Source: Halictus rubicundus
Lineage: Eukaryota; Arthropoda; Insecta; Hymenoptera; Halictidae
Reading direction: 5' to 3'
DNA: 64,000 nt
NCBI RefSeq assembly: GCF_050948215.1
Contig: NW_027488566.1
Coordinates: 1,787,501 to 1,851,500, forward strand
Shown: positions 43,001 to 54,500 of the stretch, piece after piece
Layout: the number at the start of each line of letters is the position of its first letter
Position numbering within the stretch: position 1 is the first letter of the stretch
Made by a program: the position numbers and the translations under genes
Notes under the pieces: model-generated
The model's database searches: none
Seen by the model: only the letters and a program-made list of their open reading frames with translations
Told to the model about the DNA's origin: nothing

Positions 43001-46000
43001 CGTCCTCAAGCCTGGCCGGACTCCCCCTGATCCCTATCCCGTTCTCAGCGCATGGCCGGAGTCCCCTTGATCTCCATCCCGTCATCAAGCCCGGCCCACG
43101 TCCCCCTGATCCATATCCAGTCCGCAATCCTGGCCGGATCCCCCCTGATCACTATCCCGTCAACAATCCTGGCCGGAGTCCCCCTGATCCCTATCCCGTC
43201 CTCAAGCCTGGCCCACGTCCCTCTGATCCCTATTCCGTCCTCATGCCTGGCCGGAGACCCCCAGATCAATATCCCGTCCTCAAGCCTGGCCGGAGTCCCC
43301 CTGATCCCTATCCCGTCATCAAGCCCGGCCCACGTCCCCCTGATCCCTATCCCATCCTCAAGCCTGGCCGGAGTCCCCCTGATACCTATCCCGTCCTCAA
43401 TCCTGGCCGGAGTCCCCCAGATCCCTATCCCGTCCTCAAGCCTGGCCCACGCCCCTCTGATCCCTATCCCGTCCTCATGCCTGGCCGGAGTCCCCCTGAT
43501 CCCTATCCCGTCCTCAATCCTGGCCGGAGACCCCCAGATCAATATCCCGTCCTCAAGCCTGGCCGGAGTCCCCCTGATCCCTATCCCGTCATCAAGCCCG
43601 GCCCACGTCCCCCTGATCCCTATCCCGTCTTCAATCCTAGCCGGAGTCCTCCTGATCCCTATCCAGTCCTCATGCCTGCCCGGAGTCCCCCTGATCCCTA
43701 TTCCGTCGTCAAGCCCGGCCCACGTCCCCCTCATCCCTATCCCATCCTCAATCCTGGCCGGAGCCCCCTGATCCTTATACCGTCCTCATGCTTGGCCGGA
43801 TTCCCCCTGATCCCTGTCCCGTCGTCAAGCCAGGCCCACGTCCTCCCGATCCCTATCCTGTCCTCAATCCTGGCCGGAGTCCCACTGATCCCTATCCTGT
43901 CGTCAAGACCGGCCCACGTCCCCCTCAACCCTATCCCGTCCACAAGCCTGGACAATGTCCCCCTGATCCCTATCCCGTCCTCAAGCCTGGCCCACGTCCC
44001 TCTGATCCCTATCCCGTCCTCATGCCTGGCCGGAGTCCCACCTATCCCTATCCCGTCCTCAATCCTGGCCGGAGTCCCCCTTATCCTTATACCGTCATCA
44101 TGCCTGGCCGGAGCCCCCCTGATCCCTATCCCGTCCTCAAGCCTGGCCTACGTCCCCCTGATCCCTATCCCGTCGTCAAGCCCGCCCCATGTCCCCCTGA
44201 TCCCTATCCCGTCCTCAATCCTAGCCGGAGTCCCCCTGATCCCTATCCCGTCCTCAATCCTGGCCGGAGTCCCCTGATCCCTATCCCGTCCTCAAGCCTG
44301 GCCCACGTCCCTCTGATCCCTATTCCGTCCTCATGCCTGGCCGGAGACCCCCAGATCAATATCCCGTCCTCAAGCCTGGCCGGAGTCCCCCTGATCCCTA
44401 TCCCGTCATCAAGCCCGGCCCACGTCCCCCTGATCCCTATCCAGTCCGCAATCCTGGCCGGATCCCCCTGATCCCTATCCCGTCCTCAATCCAGGCCGGA
44501 GTCCCCCTGATCCCTATACCGTCGTCAAGCCCGGCCCACGCCCCCTGATCCCTATGCCGTTGTCAAGCCCAGCCCACGCCCCCCTGATCCCTATGCCGTC
44601 CTCAATCCTGGCCGGAGTCCCCGTGATCCCTATCCCGTCCTCAAGCCTGGCCCACGTCCCTCTGATCCCTATCCCGTCCTCATGCCCGGCCGGAGTCTCC
44701 CTGACCAATATCCCGTCCTCAAGCCTGGCCGGAGTCCCCTCTGATCCCTATCCCGTCCTCAAACCTGGCCGCAGTCCCCCCGATCCATATCCCGTCCGGA
44801 AGCCTGGCCGGAGTCCCCCTGATCCCTGTCCCGTCCTCAAGCCCGGCCCACGTCCCCCTGATCCCTATCCCGTCTTCAATCCTAGCCGGAGTCCTCCTGA
44901 TCCGTATCCAGTCCTCATGCCTGCCCGTAGTCCCCCTGATCCCTATTCCGTCGTCAAGCCCGGCCCACGTCCCCCTCATCCCTATCCCATCCTCAATCCT
45001 GGCCGGAGCCCCCTGATCCTTATACCGTCCTCATGCTTGGCCGGATTCCCCCTGATCCCTGTCCCGTCGTCAAGCCAGGCCCACGTCCTCCCGATCCCTA
45101 TCCTGTCCTCAATCCTGGCCGGAGTCCCACTGATCCCTATCCTGTCGTCAAGACCGGCCCACGTCCCCCTCAACCCTATCCCGTCCACAAGCCTGGACAG
45201 TGTCCCCCTGATCCCTATCCCGTCCTCAAGCCTGGCCCACGTCCCTCTGATCCCTATCCCGTCCTCATGCCTGGCCGGAGTCCCACCTATCCCTATCCCG
45301 TCCTCAATCCTGGCCGGAGTCCCCCTTATCCTTATACCGTCATCATGCCTGGCCGGAGCCCCCCTGATCCCTATCCCGTCCTCAAGCCCAGCCCACGTCC
45401 CCCTGATCCCTATGCCGTCCTCAATCCTGGCCGGAGTCCCCGTGATCCCTATCCCGTCCTCAAGCCTGGCCCACGTCCCTCTGATCCCTATCCCGTCCTC
45501 AAGCCTGGCCAACGTCCCTCTGATCCCTATCCCGTCCACAAGCCTGGCCAGAGTCCCCGTGATCCCTATCCCGTCGTCAAGCCCGGCCCACGTCCCCCTG
45601 ATCCCTATCCCATCCTCAAGCCTGGCCGGAGTCCCCCTGATACCTATCCCGTCCTCAATCCTGGCCGGAGTCCCCCAGATCCCTATCCCGTCCTCAAGCC
45701 TGGCCCACGCCCCTCTGATCCCTATCCCGTCCTCATGCCTGGCCGGAGTCCCCCTGATCCCTATCCCGTCCTCAATCCTGGCCGGAGTCCCCCTGATCAC
45801 TATCCCGTCCTCAAGCCTGGCCCACGTCCCTCTGATCCCTATCCCGTCCTCATGCCTGGCCGGAGACCCCCAGATCCCTATCCCGTCCTCAAGCCTGGCC
45901 GGACTCCCCCTGATCCCTATCCCGTTCTCAGCGCATGGCCGGAGTCCCCTTGATCTCCATCCCGTCATCAAGCCCGGCCCACGTCCCCCTGATCCATATC

Positions 46001-46688
46001 CAGTCCGCAATCCTGGCCGGATCCCCCCTGATCACTATCCCGTCAACAATCCTGGCCGGAGTCCCCCTGATCCCTATCCCGTCCTCAAGCCTGGCCCACG
46101 TCCCTCTGATCCCTATTCCGTCCTCATGCCTGGCCGGAGACCCCCAGATCAATATCCCGTCCTCAAGCCTGGCCGGAGTCCCCCTGATCCCTATCCCGTC
46201 ATCAAGCCCGGCCCACGTCCCCCTGATCCCTATCCCATCCTCAAGCCTGGCCGGAGTCCCCCTGATACCTATCCCGTCCTCAATCCTGGCCGGAGTCCCC
46301 CAGATCCCTATCCCGTCCTCAAGCCTGGCCCACGCCCCTCTGATCCCTATCCCGTCCTCATGCCTGGCCGGAGTCCCCCTGATCCCTATCCCGTCCTCAA
46401 TCCTGGCCGGAGTCCCCCTGATCCCTATCCCGTCCTCAATCCTGGCCGGAGTCCCCCTGATCCCTATCCCGTCCTCAAGCCTGGCCCACGTCCCTCTGAT
46501 CCCTATCCCGTCCTCATGCCTGGCCGGAGACCCCCAGATCCATATCCCGTCCGGAAGCCTGGCCGGAGTCCCCCTGATCCCTGTCCCGTCGTCAAGCCAT
46601 GCCCACGTCCTCCCGATCCCTATGCCGTCCTTAATCCTGGCCGGAGTCCCACTGATCCCTATCCCGTCTTCATGCCTGGCCGGAGTCA

Positions 46689-46691
<3 letters not shown>
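37016..46691. repeat. 39-bp minisatellite, block 3 (about 248 units) with higher-order repeats
   Basis: Starts GGCCGGAGTCCCCC and ends TGGCCGGAGTCACCC before a 28-base poly-T. A recognisable variant run (TCATGCTTGGCCGGATTCCCC) occurs at about 39070, 40315, 41953, 43785 and 45030, giving spacings 1245, 1638, 1832 and 1245. The stretch from about 39022 to 41295 is repeated at +4715 with hardly any visible change, and 41213-42123 at +1832. This shows recent kilobase-scale unequal exchange or segmental copying. ORFs up to 868 codons are artefacts of the period. Confidence 0.95.
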
Positions 46692-46719
<28 letters not shown>

Positions 46720-46726
46720 GGTTTAA

Positions 46727-46833
46727 AGGCGGTGGGGAAATGCATTTACGCACACCCTCTCCATATATTACGTCAAGAGAGGGTAGTGTGGGACTCGGCA
46801 CTTCTGCCCCTACCCACTAAAACCCCACCGCCT
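46727..46833 (-). promoter_or_regulatory. Nested hairpin at the 3' end of LINE-2
   Basis: AGGCGGTGGGG (46727-46737) and CCCCACCGCCT (46823-46833) are perfect complements. Inside, ACCCTCTC (46754-46761) pairs with GAGAGGGT (46777-46784), extended by CAC and GTG. The structure lies eight bases from the poly(A) tail, where LINE reverse transcriptases recognise their RNA, so a template-recognition role is likely but inferred. Confidence 0.7.
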
Positions 46834-47014
46834 AAGGTCTCATGACCCTTCGCCTCAGCGGAATCTGAAGCTAGCGCGAATTGTGCGACCAACTATTCGT
46901 ATTTCTACACAATTCACTACCTCAGATCTGTCTACACCTGTTCTTGGCTTTACAATTACATTACCTACTAATCAGGCATACTAGTCAAGTATTATCAACC
47001 CCGTATCCTTATTG

Positions 47015-50000
47015 TCAGGAGTCCGAATCTAAAGATGACGACGATAAACCCAGAAGAGCGCGTCTCTCCAGGTGTCGTTCGTGTTTTTCCTTGATTAACA
47101 TGATCTCGTTGATGAAGCCGACGATCTTCCTCCAATCATCCGAGCTCCTCAGCATTAAAGCCTGAAAGTCCCCAACCGTTAAATTGGCGTTCAAATTGAT
47201 CTCGAGACGAAGTCTTTCCAGCGCAAACCTATCGCAACGAAATATCGTGTGCTCAGGATCGTCAACAACCCCGCATCCGAACCAACACAAATCGCTGTTA
47301 GCGCGCCTAATCCTATGACGATATGAGTTAAACACTCCGTGACCCGAAAGAGCCTGTGTAAGGCGATAGTTCAGTTCACCGAACTTTCTGGTAGCCCAAT
47401 ACTCCACAGATGGTATTAGTCTTTTAGTCCATAACGCTTTCGGAAACACGGTCCATCTTCTCTGCCACTCAATCCACGATTGTTTACGTAGCAGAGTGCC
47501 TTCGTCCTTCATGATCTCTATCTTCATCTGGATAACCTCATCTGAGTCTTCATCAAGAACTCTAAATTCTTGCTTACTCCTATACAGTTTAGCACGTTCG
47601 TCCATAGTTATGTCCAAAGGTAGGATCCCCGTAATCGCGCATAGAGCATTCCGTGAAACGGTGCAATATGCGCGGGCGACCCTACCGAGCCCCAATCTCT
47701 GTATTCGTTCAATTAAAACCGCGTTTCTACTGAAGGACAATGTAATGTCCGCCCAAATGGGACATCCATAACACACAATAGATTCTACAACATTATAATA
47801 CAACTTTCTTCCTGATGTTGAAGGGCCACCAATGTTGGCCATCAATCTTGAAAGCTCGCCAGCGACCTTAGTCGCCTTCATAATCGATTTCTCAAGATTC
47901 AGAAAATAGTTGTTATATCTATTCATATGTATACCCAAATATTTGATGCTATCCTTTGCCATGATATGATTGTCCAAGATGTTTAAGTAAAACGATGACG
48001 GAATAACCTTCTTATTCAGAAATATATACTCCGTCTTCTTAGGAGACAACTCCAGACCCTTATCCTCCAGCCAGGGAGTAATCAAGTCATTGATTGTCTC
48101 CTCTAAATCGCGCTTTACACAAACTAATCTACTTGAGGCTGTAAACACCGCAATGTCATCGGCATATGCGATGACATGTACGTCTTTTTTATATGGGAGC
48201 GCCAGTAGACCGTCATACACCAAATTCCAAAGTATTGGAGATATGACCGATCCTTGTGGGACACCCTTCTCCATGCCAAGTTCGACTAAACCGTTCGATG
48301 ACTTGTAAATTACGGCTCTATGTCTCAAATAGTCCTGTATCAAAGCCTGTAACTGCGGTGGGAAGTTCCTTTTTTTCATGCTTTGGAAGATGTTTTTCCA
48401 GGATAAACTGTTGAAAGCATTCTTTATATCAAGACTTACAAGAATTCCGTATCTACCTTTCGAGTTATTTGCCCTGATAAACTTGGTTAGTATATCCAGA
48501 GCGTCCACAGTGGACCGACCCCTGGTAAATCCGAACTGATTCTGATGGAAAGGAGGGTTCCCCAGATGACTTAAAATACGCTCCTCAAATACCTTTTCCA
48601 GGATCTTATTAAAGCAATCCCCGATGCAGATTGGACGAAAATCTGATGGCAGCAAAGTTTTCTCGTTATTTTTACGAATTAAAATAACTCTTGATTTCTT
48701 CCAAAATTCCGGGACTTGTCGCAACGACAAACAAACATTCATTATCGAAGCAAATCTAGCCGTATCATTACAGATTATGAATCTCACGATACTCGGAGGA
48801 ATTTTGTCAAGTCCGATCGCCTTTTTCAGGTTCAAACCCTTAGCTAGATCTACAAGTTCAGCGCCGTATGTACAGAGATCAGAATCTCGTGATTTAAAAA
48901 TGTCGTATCTAATACTTTTGCTTTCTCGAGGAAAAAGCGAGGAAAGAATTCTTCTTGCGTCACAAGAATCAATCAGTGGGGCGAGTTTCCTACCTTTGAT
49001 CTTATTACGGATATAAATATAGGGTCTACCCCATATATCCGATTTTAATAGTTCAATTTGTTCATTCCAGAAACCATTCTTTGCATCATCGATCTTGTGT
49101 TGAAGCATTTTTCGGGCATTCGAGTATGCCTCGTATTCCCGGTCGGCATACTGATTACGTGAAAGGATTCGTTGGTACTTCCGTCGAGTTCTAATGACCT
49201 CAGCTCTAAGTATGGTCATCTCGTCCGTCCACCAAGGATTACTTCTGGCCCTAAATCTGTCCGTCTTCTTCTTCATTGTGAATTTGCATGCCATTTTTAC
49301 ATTTTTGAAATATTGTTTAACCGAATGAAAGTCCAGATTATCCCAATCCATATCACCATTTAACTTGTTAAAGTTAAATCTAAATATGTCGGGATCAAAA
49401 GTTTTTAAATTCCAAGACCAATTTCTTTTATAAGTCATACTATTGATGAAACTACTGTTGTCCTTAAAATCGATTATATGGATGCAATTTCGGTGGTCCG
49501 AGCCGTTGAAAGTATTGTCAACTCGACTACAAATCTTAGAGTAAATACCCGCAGATGCACTAATTATGTCAATTTTTGACCTACGTGTATTTTTAATAAA
49601 TGTGAATCCTCCTTCAGTCACAATCGGGATCAAATCAATGTCCTGTAGATATCGTTCAAAGATGGTACCTCTTTTATTGCTTATAGTATCCCCGAACAAG
49701 ACCGACCTCGCATTAGGATCTCCTAAAAGAATCACGGGGTTCTTCCAAGAGCTCCTCGCGTATCTAAGTTCCTCAAGGTATTGATAGAAATCTTGTATAG
49801 AACAATTCGGTGAAATATATATATTTACAAGTGTAAAAGCATCAGTAATGATACCTACGAAAAAGTGACCAATAATCAGATAGTTATCAGGGACCCTCAA
49901 CCTATCATTTTTAAAATATATCGCCGAAAGTCCATTATTCGAGCTGATCCAGCCATTTGGAATTCTATATGGTTCCTGGATGCAAACGATGTCAATTCCA

Positions 50001-50119
50001 AATGTATTACAAGTATGATCAACAAGATCATGCGCCATCTTACTATGATTGCAATTAATTTGTAAGATTTTTACGGCGGTATCTATTAAATTGCTCCTTG
50101 AGGTCCCAGATTCTGCCAC
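47015..50119 (-). CDS. LINE-2 ORF2: endonuclease and reverse transcriptase
   Basis: About 1030 open codons without stop or frameshift. Endonuclease: ILQINCNHSKMAHDL, IDIVCIQEPYRIP, LLGDPNARSVLFGD (usually GDFN; Phe replaced by Pro here) and NGSDHRNCIHI. Linker: SNPWWTDEM and SDIWGRPYIYIRNKIKGR. RT: AIGLDKIPPSIV, FRPICIGDCFNKILEK, FGFTRGRSTVDAL, GVPQGSVISPILWN and AYADDIAVFT. C-terminal finger: CWFGCGVVDDPEHTIFRC. This is the R1-type plan. It overlaps ORF1 by about 65 bases in another frame and has no ATG before the first endonuclease motif, so translation probably depends on re-initiation or frameshifting. Its endonuclease is the candidate for minisatellite specificity. Confidence 0.92.
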   Translation of the reverse strand: MAESGTSRSNLIDTAVKILQINCNHSKMAHDLVDHTCNTFGIDIVCIQEPYRIPNGWISSNNGLSAIYFKNDRLRVPDNYLIIGHFFVGIITDAFTLVNIYISPNCSIQDFYQYLEELRYARSSWKNPVILLGDPNARSVLFGDTISNKRGTIFERYLQDIDLIPIVTEGGFTFIKNTRRSKIDIISASAGIYSKICSRVDNTFNGSDHRNCIHIIDFKDNSSFINSMTYKRNWSWNLKTFDPDIFRFNFNKLNGDMDWDNLDFHSVKQYFKNVKMACKFTMKKKTDRFRARSNPWWTDEMTILRAEVIRTRRKYQRILSRNQYADREYEAYSNARKMLQHKIDDAKNGFWNEQIELLKSDIWGRPYIYIRNKIKGRKLAPLIDSCDARRILSSLFPRESKSIRYDIFKSRDSDLCTYGAELVDLAKGLNLKKAIGLDKIPPSIVRFIICNDTARFASIMNVCLSLRQVPEFWKKSRVILIRKNNEKTLLPSDFRPICIGDCFNKILEKVFEERILSHLGNPPFHQNQFGFTRGRSTVDALDILTKFIRANNSKGRYGILVSLDIKNAFNSLSWKNIFQSMKKRNFPPQLQALIQDYLRHRAVIYKSSNGLVELGMEKGVPQGSVISPILWNLVYDGLLALPYKKDVHVIAYADDIAVFTASSRLVCVKRDLEETINDLITPWLEDKGLELSPKKTEYIFLNKKVIPSSFYLNILDNHIMAKDSIKYLGIHMNRYNNYFLNLEKSIMKATKVAGELSRLMANIGGPSTSGRKLYYNVVESIVCYGCPIWADITLSFSRNAVLIERIQRLGLGRVARAYCTVSRNALCAITGILPLDITMDERAKLYRSKQEFRVLDEDSDEVIQMKIEIMKDEGTLLRKQSWIEWQRRWTVFPKALWTKRLIPSVEYWATRKFGELNYRLTQALSGHGVFNSYRHRIRRANSDLCWFGCGVVDDPEHTIFRCDRFALERLRLEINLNANLTVGDFQALMLRSSDDWRKIVGFINEIMLIKEKHERHLERRALLGLSSSSLDSDS

Positions 50120-50845
50120 GAAACGTAGGGCACCCCATGGAGCCGATTAGGTGTTGGTGAGGGAGACCTTCCCTCGCGCAGTCTCGACAATAAAAAACTT
50201 TTTCCTTGCAATCCTTTAGGTCATGACCGTCCCGATTACATTTACGGCAACGGATCTTGCCCTCGATCTTTTCCTGACAATTAGTGCTAAAATGCCCAAC
50301 GCCATGGCATCTAAAGCATTTTATAACTTTAGGGGCAGGGCTCAATTGGACGTAGGTCATCCCTATACGAACCCTGCCACCCTCAGTTACTTTCTTCAGG
50401 TATTTTACCGGGGTCTCTATCACGGCTATCTGCGTGCCAACCTTAGTCATCCGACAGATTCATAACTTTAGATCTTGTTCCGGTGCCTCCAGGTGTAGAG
50501 CCAACTTACCAATAATCTCAGTACCCTCAACCGTGGGGTCCAGATCTTTTACCTCCAGATCAAAGGTCTTCTGGAGAACATGGATATCCATCTTGTCCTC
50601 TATGACCTTTTGTATCTCCCTACTTAGACCTCTCGAATCCCCGGCTTCGCTCATCTCCAATAGGATCTGGCCAGTACGAGTTTTCCTAACCCTTTTAATC
50701 ATGTCTAAGTTAGCCAAGTTATTGCTAATCTTGTTACACATTGTTTTGAATTCCTCCTCGTTCTTGGTCTTGATCACCAAGGCATCCGGCCTGGTGATCG
50801 TCCATCTTGGTCTAAGTAAAGGCCTGGGAGGCTTTTCTTTCTGTT
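50055..50845 (-). pseudogene. LINE-2 ORF1, C-terminal part
   Basis: Contains the zinc knuckles CFRCHGVGHFSTNC, CRKCNRDGHDLKDC and CRDCAREGLPHQHLIGSMGC. These are preceded by an RNA-binding-like part (LQKTFDLEVKDLDP, QIAVIETPVKYLKKV) that aligns well with LINE-1 ORF1. An in-frame TGA lies at 50460-50462. At 50846 the frame enters the LTR of the BEL/Pao element. Counting the 5-bp target sequence once, it is in phase with the N-terminal part at 57370. Confidence 0.88.
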
Positions 50846-51294
50846 TGTTGCGACAAGGATTGTCAGGAGGATAGCCGGAATTATCTTGACGAAGATATAC
50901 AGTGACTCGACGAACACCAAAGAAAACGACACTTATGGTTTGGACGCACAACCGAAAAGAATTGACTTTATTGAACGAAAAAAGTATTGAAAATCACGGC
51001 ACACTCCGGAAACGATAATATAGATATTAATAACGTCGAATCCAGAGGGGCGCGGAAGACACACCGTGATTGGCACGGATAGGCGACTGTAAGCGATAAG
51101 CGCGTGTGGTTCCTAGAATGTCTCGTGATACAAGTGAAGAAAGTGTCGTCTCGCGATGACAATAGACGAAATCGATCTAGTTTAGCGGTCGACTCGCACT
51201 TTTCGTCGCTGTGTTGTGTAGCGCTCCCGCGAGGTCGTATCGCGTAACGATATTCACAACATCATAATTCGCGAGAATCGTTGAATCCTAAACA
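50846..51294 (-). repeat. 3' LTR of the BEL/Pao element
   Basis: 449 bp, pairs with 56921-57369. Differences seen: AAAAGAATT against AAAGGAATT near 50957, and GCGAGAATC against GCGGGAATC near 51274. Confidence 0.95.
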
Positions 51295-51306
51295 TACCGC
51301 CCGCCT
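51295..51306 (-). promoter_or_regulatory. Polypurine tract of the BEL/Pao element
   Basis: The minus strand reads AGGCGGGCGGTA directly before the 3' LTR. Between 51307 and 51512 there is only non-coding 3' sequence. Confidence 0.7.
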
Positions 51307-51512
51307 CGGATGTTCGCATCCGATACCAAAGAAGAGCACGAGTGATACACTATGATATACAGATTAGATGAATTATTCGATACAGATATTAGATACAATA
51401 TTGGACAAGCTTAACGGGTTTACGTATACCACCGCCCGCCGTGATAACCCTGATGAGTTTAAATACTGTAGCTGAGCGAAGAGAGCTCTCTCATTGTCGG
51501 TACTTCCCGTGG

Positions 51513-54500
51513 CTACGACTCGGGCACCATTTTTGCTTCGCCAGAGAGCTCCTCATTGATATCAACGGGAAGGAAACAGAGTTTCACGATCGGACGTTTG
51601 TATTCAGACTGTGAGGTCTTAACGGTAACGACGCGAGTAACACCGTCCGCTCCGGGATGACATTTAATTATCCGCGCGAGTTCCCACTTGCATGGGGGTG
51701 CGAGGGCGTTTCGAAGAAGAACAATTCGACCCACCTTCGCGAGGTGACTCGCGGTGCGCCATTTTGTGCGTTGTTGTAACGAGTGGAGGTAATCAGTGGA
51801 CCACGCCTTCCAGATACTTTCGTACAATTTTTTTAATAGCTGCCACCTAGTCAATCGCGAGTCCCGCACGTCCAACAACGTGGGGGATGGCACTGTAGTA
51901 ATCGCGGAGCCGATAAGAAAGTGCCCTGGCGTGAGCGCGGTATAGTCGTCGATATTGTCCGACGACGGGGCGATCGGCCGGGAATTCATACAGGCTTCGA
52001 TTTGACATAACACCGTGGTCAGTTCTTCAAAGGTGAGAGTGGTCGCGCCGATTACTCGTTTCAAATGATGCTTTAAACTGCGAATACCGGCTTCCCATAG
52101 TCCGCCGAAATGCGGGGCGGAAGGGGGAATAAAATGCCATGCAACTTGATCCGTCGCGAGTATGTTCCGCAACTTTGGGTCTCGTGTCGCGGCTCGGAAA
52201 GCCGCGGTCACTTCCTTATCGGCGCCCTGAAAGGTCGTTCCGTTATCGCTATACATGGCGACCGGCAAACCGCGACGCGAGCTGAACCTATCGTAACACG
52301 CCAAAAACGCAGCGGTGGTGTACGACCCCACTAATTCGATGTGCACGGCACGAGTTGTCATGCAGACGAATAACGCAATATATGCTTTCGTCGCCTTGTG
52401 TCCGCGTCCGGCGGTTGTTCGGACCGGTATAGGGCCCGCATAATCCACGCCGCAATGCAGAAACGCTCGTTCGGCACGAGTCACGCGTACCGACGGAAGA
52501 TTTCCCATTACTTCGGATGGGACTGTCGCACGTTCTCGCGCGCATCGAACGCATTGATGTATAACTTGGCGCACGATAGGACGTGCCCGTAGAAGCCAAA
52601 AGTCTTGTCTCAATTTTGCAAGCGTTAATTGAGGACCGGCATGTAACAATTTTAAATGCAGATGCTTAATTAGGAGCAGGACTAAAGGATGCGAGGCGAG
52701 GAGAATAGGGTGTTTGGTATTTTCTGGCAATGCCGCATTTTCCAACCGCCCGCCCACGCGAACTAGACCGTCCGCGTCGAGATACGGGTTTAATGATATT
52801 AATGGGCTTCGTTGCGGGACCGGCCGCCGTTGTTGTAGACTCCGTACTTCGATTGGATGTACCGCTCGTTGAATGTACTTCAGCCAGAACGTTCGCGCTT
52901 TCCGAATTTCGTCCGGGAGCAGCGCGCTCGTCTCGGAAAACGTTGCCGAGTGCCCGTCCTTTGCTAAGGCCCATGATCGCGAGAGCGGAAGAGGTGATCG
53001 AAGTTTTGAGGCAAAACGTAACAGATACGCTGTCACGCGGAGTAACTTGGGCCAGCTGGAAAATCGCGATGCTAAATCCCATTGATCGGGAGCAGTGGCA
53101 ACGTGGAGGGTGGCCGGCGCTCGTTCCTCTAACAACGTCGTGGCATCGAAACGAGGCACGGCACAAGGCCACGAGGTCTTGGGTGAGTGGAGCCACATCG
53201 GGCCATTCCACCATAATGAGTGGTTCAAAAATTGCGGGACAGTCATTCCGCGCGAGGCGCAGTCGGCAGGGTTTTCCTCGGACCGTACGTGGTGCCAGTG
53301 ACATTGCGGCAAGAGTTGCTGAATGTCTGCGACGCGGTTTGCGACGAAAGTTTTCCAGCGAGATGCAGGCTGATTTATCCAAGCAAGGGTGATCGTGGAA
53401 TCGGTCCAGCAGTGCACATCGCATTGACTTTCCCCAAGCGATGTGCGTATGAATGTCATTAAACGACACAGCAACAAAACTCCGCATAGCTCAAGTCGCG
53501 GAATGGATAGGGACTTGAGCGGAGCTACCTTAGATTTGGCCGCGAGCAGAGAAACGACAATATTGCCATTTTCCGTGGTAACGCGAGAGTATACCACAGC
53601 CGCATAGGCGTTTTGAGAAGCGTCTGCGAAACCATGCAACTCATATTGGCGATTGTGAGCTCCACATCCGGTCCACCGTGGTAGACTCATAGAACGGAGA
53701 AGAGGAAGCTGGGTACAATACGTTGTCCATGTTTCGCGGAGCTCGCTAGGAATTGCGTCATCCCAATCGCACTTTTGCAACCATAAGCGTTGCATTAGAA
53801 TTTTGGCCACGATGACGACAGGAGTGACCCATCCAAGTGGGTCATAAATTTTCGCGATGGTTGAGAGGATTTCCCGTTTGGTATTCGGAATAACAGGAGT
53901 AATTGTAACCTCGAAACGAAAAGAATCTGTTTCAAGATTCCAAATTATTCCGAGGACCGTCAAATTGTCGTCGGGTGACAGCGGCTTATTGACAGCGAGA
54001 CCGTGATCCGTGGGATCAATATCCGCAATTAATGCAGGGTCATTACTTGCCCATTTCCGCAATGTGAAACGTCCTTCTTTTAACAACGCGGCGACTTGTT
54101 CGCGAGTTTGTCTCGCTAAGTGCGGATCGTCCGCGCCGAACACGCAGTCATCCACGTAAATTTGATCGCGAAGAACTGGTAGCGCGAGAGGATATTTCGA
54201 CCCTTCGTCCCTCGCGAGTTGTTGTAATACACGCAACGCGAGAAAGGGTGCGGGAGAAGTACCGTACGTGACGGTCAAGAGTCGGAAATGTTGAAGCGGA
54301 GCTGCGGGAGAGGATCGCCACAGAATCCGTTGATAATCAGCGTCTCTGGGATCGACGAGTATTTGCCTGTACATTTTGGCAATGTCGGCAGTGAAAACAT
54401 AGCGATACCGGCGCCATCGTAGAATGACAGCGGCTAAATCCGTTTGTAATTTGGGCCCGATCAATAGGTGATCATTTAACGAGGTTCCATTTCCGGTTTT

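Noticed and set aside
39839..46845. Very long ORFs (up to 868 codons) encoding proline-rich repeats such as PGRSPPDPYPVLK or GVPLIPIPSSSLA
   Set aside because: They arise because the 39-bp unit is a multiple of three and lacks stops in two plus frames and one minus frame. Both strands are open at once, 38-bp units switch frames, and no conserved start or domain exists.
46694..46845. ORF that runs from the minisatellite through the poly-T into the LINE-2 3' UTR
   Set aside because: A chance fusion across an insertion junction; the Phe run is the poly(A) tail read on the other strand.
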